NCBI RefSeq assembly: GCF_022690765.1
Contig: NZ_JALCZA010000004.1
Location: forward strand, 81,759 to 145,758
Direction: 5' to 3'
Length of the DNA: 64,000 nucleotides
Source: Anaeromyxobacter oryzisoli
GTDB lineage: Bacteria; Myxococcota; Myxococcia; Myxococcales; Anaeromyxobacteraceae
Shown here: piece after piece, positions 43,294 to 50,687 of the stretch
Layout of the letters: each line of letters begins with the position of its first letter
Numbering within the stretch: position 1 is the stretch's first letter
Program-made: the position numbers and the translations under genes
Notes under the pieces: model-generated
Database searches by the model: none
Told to the model about the DNA's origin: nothing
What the model saw: only the letters and a program-made list of their open reading frames with translations

Positions 43294-46200
43294 GTGAGCC
43301 CGCTCCACACCTTCATCCGCCGCCCCGTCTTCACCACGGTGCTCGCGGTCGCCCTGGTCGTGTTCGGCGTCTTCTCGTTCCCCCGGATCGGGGTCGACCT
43401 CCTGCCGCCCATCGACGTCCCGGTCGTCACCGTCACGACGCTCTACCCGGGCGCGGATCCCGAGACGATGGAGCGCGACGTCTCCAAGCTCCTCGAGGAG
43501 CCGCTCTCGACCATCTCCGGCGTCGAGTCGGTGCGGTCGCAGAACACGGACAGCGTCTCGGTCGTGGTCGCCGAGTTCGCGCTCGAGAAGCCGGTGGCCG
43601 AGGCGGCGCAGGAGGTCCGCGACAAGGTCTCCGCGACCATCGGGAAGCTGCCCACGCAGGTCGAGCAGCCCGTGGTGCAGAAGCTCGACCTCGCCGCGGC
43701 GCCCGTCGTGACCCTCGCGATGTCGGGGCAGCTTCCCGTCGAGGAGCTCACGCGCCTCGCCGACGACGTGGTGAAGCCGCACCTCCAGCAGCAGGCGGGG
43801 GTCGGGCAGGTGGACGTGGTCGGCGGCCGCAAGCGCGAGGTCCGCGTCGTCGTGGACCCGGAGAGGCTGCGAGCCCACGGGATGGCGATCTCGGACCTCG
43901 CCGCCGCGCTCAAGCAGCAGAACCTGGACACGCCCGCGGGCCGGACGCTCGAGCCCGGGCGGGAGCGGATCGTCCGGCTCTCGACGCAGGTCAGGACCGC
44001 GGACGAGGTCGGCGCGCTGGTCGTGGCCAGCCCGGACGGCGTGCCGGTGCACGTCCGCGACGTCGCGACGGTCCAGGACGGGCCGGAGGAGGCGCGCTCC
44101 GCCGCGACCTGGAACGGCACCTCGGCCGTCGCGTTCTCGGTGCAGAAGCAGTCCGGGGCGAACACCGTGGAGGTCGCGGAGCGCATCCAGGGCGCGCTGC
44201 CGGCGCTCCAGCGGCAGCTCCCGGGCGGCGTGCGCCTGGCGGTCGTGGACGACGGGTCCGCCTACATCCGGTCCTCGGTCGAGGCGGTCCAGGAGGACCT
44301 GCTCGTCGGCGCGGTCCTCGCCATCGCGATCGTGCTCGTGTTCCTCCGCAACTGGCGGTCCACCCTCATCGCGGCGGTCGCGCTGCCGACGTCGGTGGTC
44401 GGCACCTTCGCGGCGATGCACGCGCTGGGCTTCACCTTCAACATGATCACGATGCTCGCGCTGACGCTGTCGATCGGCCTGCTCATCGACGACGCCATCG
44501 TCGTCATCGAGAACATCGTGCGGAAGCTCGAGCACGGCGCGACGCCGTCCGAGGCCGCGCTGGCGGGCACGAAGGAGATCGCCCTCGCCGTCCTCGCGGT
44601 GACGCTCGCCATCGTGGCGGTGTTCGTCCCCGTCGGCTTCATGCAGGGGATCATCGGCCGGGTCTTCTACCAGTTCGGCGTCACCGTCGCGGTGGCGGTG
44701 CTCATCTCGTACGCCGTCTCGATGACGCTCACGCCGATGATGTCGTCGCGCCTCCTGAAGGATCACGATCGCGCGAGGCGGCCCGGCGCGCTCTCGCGGG
44801 CGATCGAGCGCGCGCTCGAGCGGGTCGAGTCCGTCTACGGCCGCGCCGTCGCGGTCCTGCTTCGACACCGCGGGAAGACGCTCGGCGTCGCCGTCGCGGT
44901 GCTGGCGGTCACGGCCGGCCTCGCGCCGCTGCTGAAGATCACCTTCATGCCGAGCGAGGACCGGAGCGCGCTCGAGGTCGCGGTGAAGCTCCCGCCGGGG
45001 GCGACGCTCGACCGCCTGAAGGGCCAGCTCGCCGATCTCGAGGCGCAGCTCCGCGCCGCCCCCGGCGTCGAGGGCGTCTACGTCGAGGCGGGCGGCGGCA
45101 CGCTCGCGAAGGTGAACGAGGGCAAGCTGCGCGTGAACCTGGTGCCGATCGCGGCTCGCGCGCTCTCCCAGCAGCAGCTCCAGTCCCGGCTCCGACATGC
45201 GCTGGTGGTGCCACCCGGCGTCCAGGTCGCCATCGCGGGCGCCTCCTCCATGCCCGGCGTGAACCGGGACGTGCAGCTCAGCCTCCGCAGCGCCGACTGG
45301 GACGCTTTGACCCGGGCAGCCGATGCGCTCGTCGCGGCGATGAGGGCCCGGCCCGGCTTCGTGGACGTGGACACCAGCACGAGCGGCGCGGCGCCACAGG
45401 TCGACGTCCGCATCGATCCGGAGCGCGCCGCCTCCCTCGGCGTCCAGGCCGCGTCCGCCGCTGGCGCGCTGCGCGCCTTCATGGGCGGCGACGAGGTGAC
45501 GCAGCTCCGCGATCACGGCGACTCGTACTCGGTCGTCCTCGCGCTCCCGGACGCGGTCCGCGCCGACCCGGACGCGCTGAGCGCCATCCAGGTCCGCAGC
45601 GGGACCGGCGCGCTGGTCGAGCTCGGCAACATCGCCCGCCTCGAGGGCAGCGACGGGCCTGCGCAGATCGACCGCGAGGCACGGCAGCGCCAGATCACCG
45701 TCCTCGCGAACCTCGAAGGCCTCTCGCTCGGGGAGGCGAACGCGTGGCTCGCGAAGTACGGCGACACCCAGCTGCCTCCGTCCGTCCAGTGGGCGTTCGC
45801 CGGCTCCGGCAGGGAGCTCGGCAAGACCGCCAGCGCCTTCGCTCAGGCGCTCCTCCTCGGGATCATCCTCGTCTTCCTCATCCTCGCGGCCCAGTTCGAG
45901 AGCGTGGTGGACCCGCTCGCGATCATGGTGTCGCTGCCGTTCGCGGTGATCGGCGCCATCGGGAGCCTGCTCCTCACCGGGACGCAGCTGTCGATGTTCG
46001 CGATGATCGGGATGATCATGCTGTTCGGCCTGGTCACGAAGAACGGCATCCTCCTCGTGGAGTTCGCCCGGCAGCTCGTGGAGCAGGGGCGATCCACGTT
46101 CGACGCGCTGGTCGAGGCGGGGCGCGTCCGGCTCCGCCCCATCCTCATGACGACCGTGGCGATGATCGGGGGCATGCTCCCCGCCGCGCTCGCGACCGGC

Positions 46201-46395
46201 GACGGCGCGGAGACCCGCGGCCCGATGGCGATCGTGATCATCGGCGGCCTGCTGACCTCCACGGTCCTCACCCTCGGCGTCGTCCCGGTGGTGTACTCGC
46301 TCCTCGACTCGCTGCGGGCGCGGCTCGCCCGACGTGCCGCGGCCCGGGCGGCCCCCGCGACGCCCGCCTCCGCGCCGTCCTCCCCCGCGCCCTAG
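43294..46395 (+). CDS. RND-family inner-membrane efflux pump
   Basis: 1033 aa, the full length of AcrB-type pumps. Start MSPLHTFIRRPVFTTVLAVALVVFGVFSFPRIGVDLLPPIDVPVVTV. The proton-relay acidic pair is in LLIDDAIVVIENI (helix 4) and the relay Lys in VTKNGILLVEF (helix 10); helices 1-6 and 7-12 are separated by large periplasmic porter loops (PGATLDRLKGQLADLEAQL). It is of the hydrophobic/amphiphilic exporter (MdtB/C-like) type rather than a heavy-metal pump. GTG start with AAAGGAG upstream, 50 bp after the adaptor gene. Confidence 0.96.
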   Translation: MSPLHTFIRRPVFTTVLAVALVVFGVFSFPRIGVDLLPPIDVPVVTVTTLYPGADPETMERDVSKLLEEPLSTISGVESVRSQNTDSVSVVVAEFALEKPVAEAAQEVRDKVSATIGKLPTQVEQPVVQKLDLAAAPVVTLAMSGQLPVEELTRLADDVVKPHLQQQAGVGQVDVVGGRKREVRVVVDPERLRAHGMAISDLAAALKQQNLDTPAGRTLEPGRERIVRLSTQVRTADEVGALVVASPDGVPVHVRDVATVQDGPEEARSAATWNGTSAVAFSVQKQSGANTVEVAERIQGALPALQRQLPGGVRLAVVDDGSAYIRSSVEAVQEDLLVGAVLAIAIVLVFLRNWRSTLIAAVALPTSVVGTFAAMHALGFTFNMITMLALTLSIGLLIDDAIVVIENIVRKLEHGATPSEAALAGTKEIALAVLAVTLAIVAVFVPVGFMQGIIGRVFYQFGVTVAVAVLISYAVSMTLTPMMSSRLLKDHDRARRPGALSRAIERALERVESVYGRAVAVLLRHRGKTLGVAVAVLAVTAGLAPLLKITFMPSEDRSALEVAVKLPPGATLDRLKGQLADLEAQLRAAPGVEGVYVEAGGGTLAKVNEGKLRVNLVPIAARALSQQQLQSRLRHALVVPPGVQVAIAGASSMPGVNRDVQLSLRSADWDALTRAADALVAAMRARPGFVDVDTSTSGAAPQVDVRIDPERAASLGVQAASAAGALRAFMGGDEVTQLRDHGDSYSVVLALPDAVRADPDALSAIQVRSGTGALVELGNIARLEGSDGPAQIDREARQRQITVLANLEGLSLGEANAWLAKYGDTQLPPSVQWAFAGSGRELGKTASAFAQALLLGIILVFLILAAQFESVVDPLAIMVSLPFAVIGAIGSLLLTGTQLSMFAMIGMIMLFGLVTKNGILLVEFARQLVEQGRSTFDALVEAGRVRLRPILMTTVAMIGGMLPAALATGDGAETRGPMAIVIIGGLLTSTVLTLGVVPVVYSLLDSLRARLARRAAARAAPATPASAPSSPAP

Positions 46396-46422
46396 CTCCC
46401 GACCTCACCCCGAAGGACCTCC

Positions 46423-47709
46423 ATGCGATCCATCGCAGCGCTCCTCGTGTGCCTCGCGCTCCCGGGCCTCGCCCGGGCGGAGCGCACGCTCACCCTCCAC
46501 GAGGCCCTCGCCCTCGCGCGGACCGCCAACCGCGACCTGGCCGCCGCCCGCGAGCGCGTCGCCCAGGCCGACGCGGACGTCGCCGTCGCCCGCGCCCGGC
46601 TCATGCCGACGCTCGCCGCGCGAGGTCAATGGGTCCGCAACGACCAGGAGGTCTCCTTCGCCCTCGGCGGCGCCACCGTGACGCTCCAGCCGAAGGATCA
46701 GCTCACCGGCTCGGCCACCCTCACCGTGCCGCTCGTCGTCCCGCCCGCCTATCCGGGCGTCTCGGCCGCGAAGCACGGCCGAGCCGCGTCGGCCGCGACG
46801 TTCGACGCCACGACCGCGGACGTCCTCCTCGCGGTGGCGCAGGCGTTCTACGCCGCGGCCGGCAGCGACGAGCTCCTCGCCGCCCGTCGGGAGGCGATCG
46901 CCGTGACCACCCAGACCCTCCGCGACGCCCGCGCACGGCTGGCGGCGGGCGCCGCGAGCCCGGTGGACGTCACGCGGGCCGAGCTGTCCGCCATCCAGGC
47001 GGAGCAGGCGGTCACCGAGGCCGAGGACGGGCGCGCCCACGCCTATCGTGCCCTCGCGACGCTGATCCAGCTCCGCGAGCCCTTCGTGGTCGCGCCGGGG
47101 AGCCGCGAGGTGGCCTCACCGGCCCCGGTGGAGGCGCTCTCGGCGCGCGCGCTCGCGCAACGCCCCGAGCTCCGCGCGGCGCGCGAGCTCGTCGCCGCGC
47201 GCGACGCGCAGGCGACGTCGCGCGCCTGGAGCTGGGCGCCGACCGTCGCCGCGTTCGGCACCGCCACCGGCAGCGACGTCCCCGGCCTCACCGGCAAGGA
47301 GACCTCCTGGATGGCCGGGATCCAGCTCGAGTGGTCCATCCTCGACGGCGGCGTGCGCTCCGCCGAGCGGCGCCGTGCGACGTCCCAGCGGCGCGAGGCC
47401 GAGGCCCAGCTCGCGAGCACGCGCGACGCGATCGTAGACGACCTGGCCGACAAGGCCCGGGCGATCGAGACGCGGCGCAGCGCCGTCGAGACCGCCACCC
47501 GCGGCGAGCAGCTCGCCGGGCAGGCGCTCGAGGTGGTCCGCGCACAGTACGCCGCCGGGGCCGCGTCGCAGATCGAGCTGCTCCAGGCGCAGGACGCGCT
47601 CGTGTCCGCCCGCGTCGGGCTCGCCCAGGCCCGGTTCGACCTCGCCGTCGCGGATCTCGCTCTCCGCCGCGCGACCGGGGAGTTCCCGGAGACGGGCGCA
47701 GCGCGATGA
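46423..47709 (+). CDS. TolC-family outer-membrane efflux protein
   Basis: 428 aa. Signal peptide (RSIAALLVCLALPGLARA), then the two tandem OEP repeats: TLTLHEALALARTANRDLAAARERVAQADADVAVARARLMPTL and RPELRAARELVAARDAQATSRAWSWAPTVAAFGTATG. The second repeat's VVRAQYAAGAASQIELLQAQDALVSARVGLAQARFDLAVADLALRRATG is diagnostic. It completes the tripartite pump, 27 bp after the RND gene, presumably on the same transcript. Confidence 0.94.
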   Translation: MRSIAALLVCLALPGLARAERTLTLHEALALARTANRDLAAARERVAQADADVAVARARLMPTLAARGQWVRNDQEVSFALGGATVTLQPKDQLTGSATLTVPLVVPPAYPGVSAAKHGRAASAATFDATTADVLLAVAQAFYAAAGSDELLAARREAIAVTTQTLRDARARLAAGAASPVDVTRAELSAIQAEQAVTEAEDGRAHAYRALATLIQLREPFVVAPGSREVASPAPVEALSARALAQRPELRAARELVAARDAQATSRAWSWAPTVAAFGTATGSDVPGLTGKETSWMAGIQLEWSILDGGVRSAERRRATSQRREAEAQLASTRDAIVDDLADKARAIETRRSAVETATRGEQLAGQALEVVRAQYAAGAASQIELLQAQDALVSARVGLAQARFDLAVADLALRRATGEFPETGAAR

Positions 47710-47751
47710 CCGGGGCGAAGGGGCTTGGACCCGGGAGCGCCGGGGTGAATC

Positions 47752-47818
47752 GTGAAGCTTTCCTGCACGGCCCATGAACTTCTCGCCGGTTCCCCCGTCG
47801 CGAGCGCGCGCGTAGGTT
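47752..47818 (+). promoter_or_regulatory. Shared-element promoter, site 3 (SDR)
   Basis: Element at 47752-47775 and hexamer TAGGTT starting at 47813, again 61 bp after the start of the element. Predicted start near 47825, about 110 bases before the SDR ATG. The stretch around the hexamer (GCGTAGGTTC) also matches site 2. Confidence 0.8.
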
Positions 47819-47935
47819 CTCCCTCGCCTGGGACGCTGACGCAGACGGCGAAACCCGGACGAGCTGGAGCAGGTCAGCGACAGCAACGCCGGGCGGCCGC
47901 GTCCTCGGCCGCCCGCAGCCAGGGGAGCCACGATC

Positions 47936-48676
47936 ATGAGCACGAACGTCGAGGGGAAGGTCGTCGTCATCACGGGGGCGAGCAGCGGGCTGGGCGAAAC
48001 CACCGCCCGCCATCTGGCCGCGAAGGGCGCGAAGGTGTTCCTCGGCGCCCGGCGCGAGGACCGGCTCGCGACCGTCGTGGCGGACATCGTCCGTGCCGGC
48101 GGCCAGGCCGCCGCCAGGAAGGTGGACGTGACCCGGCGCGCCGAGGTGAACGCGTTCGTGCAGGCGGCGGTCGAGAAGTTCGGGCGCATGGACGTCCTCG
48201 TGAACAACGCCGGGCTCATGGCCCTCGCCCCGATCTCGAAGACGCTGGTCGACGAGTGGGACCGCATGGTCGACATCAACATCAAGGGCGTCCTCTACGG
48301 CGTGGCCGCGGCGCTCCCCGTGTTCGCGCGGCAGAAGGGCGGGCACATCATCAACCTGGCCTCGGTCGCCGGCCATAAGGTCACCATGGGCGGCGCCGTC
48401 TACTGCGCGACCAAGCACGCGGTGCGTGCCATCTCGGAGGGCGTCCGGCAGGAGGTCGACGGGATCCGCACGACCATCATCTCGCCCGGCGCGGTCCAGT
48501 CGGAGCTGCCGCTCGGCATCTCGGACCCCGAGACCTCCGCCGCCATCGAGCAGTTCTACCGGCAGACTGCGATCCCTGCGGACGCCGTGGCGCGGGCCAT
48601 CGCCTTCGCCATCGAGCAGCCCGCCGACGTGGACATCAACGAGATCCTGCTGCGGCCGACCGCGCAGGAGCTGTGA
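47936..48676 (+). CDS. Short-chain dehydrogenase/reductase
   Basis: 246 aa classical SDR. Cofactor motif TGASSGLG (residues 13-20), NNAG (about 88), catalytic Ser in NLASVAG and YxxxK in YCATKHA. The Arg in the first turn after strand 2 (GARREDRL) suggests NADP. The form resembles YdfG-like reductases acting on hydroxy-acid semialdehydes or carbonyls. The ATG follows GGGGAG. It shares its promoter element with the alcohol dehydrogenase, aldo/keto reductase and DUF362 genes, and the RibD-C gene follows six bases after its stop, so those two are probably cotranscribed. Confidence 0.94.
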   Translation: MSTNVEGKVVVITGASSGLGETTARHLAAKGAKVFLGARREDRLATVVADIVRAGGQAAARKVDVTRRAEVNAFVQAAVEKFGRMDVLVNNAGLMALAPISKTLVDEWDRMVDINIKGVLYGVAAALPVFARQKGGHIINLASVAGHKVTMGGAVYCATKHAVRAISEGVRQEVDGIRTTIISPGAVQSELPLGISDPETSAAIEQFYRQTAIPADAVARAIAFAIEQPADVDINEILLRPTAQEL

Positions 48677-48682
48677 GCCTGA

Positions 48683-49426
48683 ATGCCATCTTCGCGACGT
48701 AGGACCCGGGCCGGAGGAACTCTGGGCCGACCATACGTGATCTGCCACATGGTCCCGTCCGTGGACGGGCGGATCGTGACGGAGGGGTGGCCGTTGCCGC
48801 GTGGGCTCCTCTCGGAGTACGAGCGCACGGCCGCGACGTTCGACGCCGACGCCTGGATCATCGGCCGCGTCTCGATGGAGCCGTACGCCGGGCGCGCGGC
48901 GCTGCCGGCGAGGACGGGACGCGCGCGCATCCCCCGGACCGACTTCATCGCGCGCTCCGACGCCCCGTCGTACGCGATCGCCGTCGATCCCGGGGGCAAG
49001 CTCCGCTGGGAGTCCGGCTCCATCGACGAGGCGCACGCCGTCACCGTCCTCACCGAGCGGGTTCCGGAGCGCTACCTCGCCTTCCTCCGCGCGCAGGGCG
49101 TGTCGTACCTGTTCGGCGGCCGGGACCGGATCGACGTGCCGGTGGTCCTCCGGAAGCTCCGGGAGCGGTTCGGCATCCGCCGCCTGCTCCTCGAGGGCGG
49201 CGGCAAGATCAACGGCTCGTTCCTCGCCGCAGGCGTCATCGACGAGCTCAGCCTCCTCGTCGCGCCGGTCGCCGACGGCGGTGTCGGGACGCCGACGCTC
49301 TTCGACGCGCCGCCGGGCCCGGCTCCGGCGCGCCACCTGAAGCTGCTGTCCGTCGAGCGCCGCCGGGGCGACCTGCTGTGGGTCCGGTACGGGGTTCGAC
49401 GATCGGAGGTAGACCGTCGTCCGTGA
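48683..49426 (+). CDS. Dihydrofolate reductase-fold protein (RibD C-terminal domain)
   Basis: 247 aa. YVICHMVPSVDGRIVTE at the start, then DAWIIGRVSME, LFGGRDRIDVPVVLRKLRERFGIRRLLLEGGGKINGSFLAAGVIDELSLLVAPVADGG, which is the RibD-C signature with the glycine-rich cofactor region LLLEGGG. Stand-alone RibD-C proteins are NADPH reductases of unknown or varied substrate, related to the pyrimidine reductase of riboflavin synthesis. It lies six bases downstream of the SDR gene and so probably falls under the same shared-element promoter. Confidence 0.9.
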   Translation: MPSSRRRTRAGGTLGRPYVICHMVPSVDGRIVTEGWPLPRGLLSEYERTAATFDADAWIIGRVSMEPYAGRAALPARTGRARIPRTDFIARSDAPSYAIAVDPGGKLRWESGSIDEAHAVTVLTERVPERYLAFLRAQGVSYLFGGRDRIDVPVVLRKLRERFGIRRLLLEGGGKINGSFLAAGVIDELSLLVAPVADGGVGTPTLFDAPPGPAPARHLKLLSVERRRGDLLWVRYGVRRSEVDRRP

Positions 49427-49674
49427 GGTTTCCCCCGGGCCGCGCCTCCGCGCTCGGGCGCAAGTCGAGCCACTCGGGGTTGGCCGAGCGCGCGGTGGAT
49501 GCCCGGTGTCGGCCTGTGCATCCGGATCCGGCGGCGCGACGTCCTGTCGGGGGCCTTCGCGCGCTCGACTTCTCCGAGCGGCAGCCTCCCGCGATCGGTT
49601 CGGTCGCAAACACGCCCGGCGCGCCGCATCTTGAGCGGGAACGCGTGCCGACGCGCGTTCGTCGGGAGGAGACC

Positions 49675-50247
49675 ATGACAATCGATCGTGGAGTCGTTCT
49701 CGTGCTGCGCCACACCGTCACACTCGCGCTCGCCGCCACGTGCCTCGCCGGCGTCGCCCGCGCCGACGACGGCGGCGACGATCGCCAGGAACGCGCCGAG
49801 CACGGCGGCATCGTGCTGGCCTTCAAGACCATGGCGCCGATCCAGGGCGCGCTCGTCAACACGCCGACCGAGCTTCTGCATGATCAGGCTGCGGGCGCGC
49901 TCCCGTGGGTGATCTCGAGCGCGCGCGGCGTGCTTCATGCCGACGGCAAGCTCGAGGTCCAGGTGCGCGGGCTCGTCCTCGCCGACGAGGCCCCCGTCCC
50001 GGCCACGCTTCGGCTCACGAACCCGATCCCGACGTTCCGGGCGGTGGTGAGCTGCGTGAAGGCCGACGGGACCGTCGCGACCAGCGAGACGCCGGACGTG
50101 GGCGCCAGCACGGACGGGGACGCGCACATCGAGGCCGTGATCGACCCGCCGCTCCCTCACCCCTGCGTCGGGCCGATCATCTTCGTCGGGAACGGCGCGC
50201 AGCACCAGCAGGCCGTGCCCTGGTTCGCCGCCACCGGACTGAACTGA
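49675..50247 (+). CDS. Secreted hypothetical protein
   Basis: 190 aa, function not recognised. A signal peptide (TVTLALAATCLAGVARA) precedes an acidic stretch (DDGGDDRQERAEHGG) and one compact domain (IVLAFKTMAPIQGALVNTPTELLHDQAAGALPWVISSARGVLHADGKLEVQVRGLVLADEAPVPATLRLTNPIPTFRAVVSCV). Two Cys residues (SCV and HPCVG) could form a disulfide. Similar periplasmic proteins with a beta-sandwich look occur in soil bacteria. GGGAGGAG precedes the ATG at 49675. The 248 bp upstream shows no recognisable promoter. Confidence 0.75.
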   Translation: MTIDRGVVLVLRHTVTLALAATCLAGVARADDGGDDRQERAEHGGIVLAFKTMAPIQGALVNTPTELLHDQAAGALPWVISSARGVLHADGKLEVQVRGLVLADEAPVPATLRLTNPIPTFRAVVSCVKADGTVATSETPDVGASTDGDAHIEAVIDPPLPHPCVGPIIFVGNGAQHQQAVPWFAATGLN

Positions 50248-50341
50248 GCGTCACGCTCGCTCGGCCGCATCCTGTCCGTTCGAGGTGCGGGTCTCCGGGT
50301 CGCGGTCCAGCCTCGTCGAGAGCTCCGGCTGATCCGGCCGC

Positions 50342-50539
50342 TCACTCGTCGAGCTCGCGCTCGGTCGTCGCGTCGTGGTCGCCCTCGCGCCGCTCCGCTC
50401 CGGCCGCGGTCTCGTCCCCCTCCTCGCGGCGGATCGCGCCCGGACGGGACGGCGCCTTTGCCGTCCTCTCCGGGTGCTCGAAGCGGTCAGGCTTCCGTCC
50501 GACGGTGCTCTCGGGCTCGTCCTGGATCGGCAGCGTCAT
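50342..50539 (-). CDS. Small hydrophilic hypothetical protein
   Basis: 65 aa, highly charged (about one third Asp/Glu/Arg/Lys): TLPIQDEPESTVGRKPDRFEHPERTAK and ending ERELDE. No similarity recognised and probably disordered. Third codon positions are almost all G or C in this frame, and GGGGGT lies before the ATG, which supports a real gene, but the length makes this tentative. Confidence 0.45.
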   Translation of the reverse strand: MTLPIQDEPESTVGRKPDRFEHPERTAKAPSRPGAIRREEGDETAAGAERREGDHDATTERELDE

Positions 50540-50687
50540 CCGACACCCCCGCCGCTACCGTGCGTCGCGCGCGGGCCCACCGCAACGGCGACGGTCCGTT
50601 GAGTGGGAGTCATACAAGCGGAGGAGCTGCCGCCAGGCAGCGGAGTCGAAGGGCTCAGGCGAACGGAGGTGTGGTTACCCTTGGGCG

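Noticed and set aside
49423..49450. Possible fifth copy of the regulon element (GTGAGGTTTCCC)
   Set aside because: It lacks the GGCCCAT half and has no -10-like hexamer at 61 bp; it lies at the end of a coding region.
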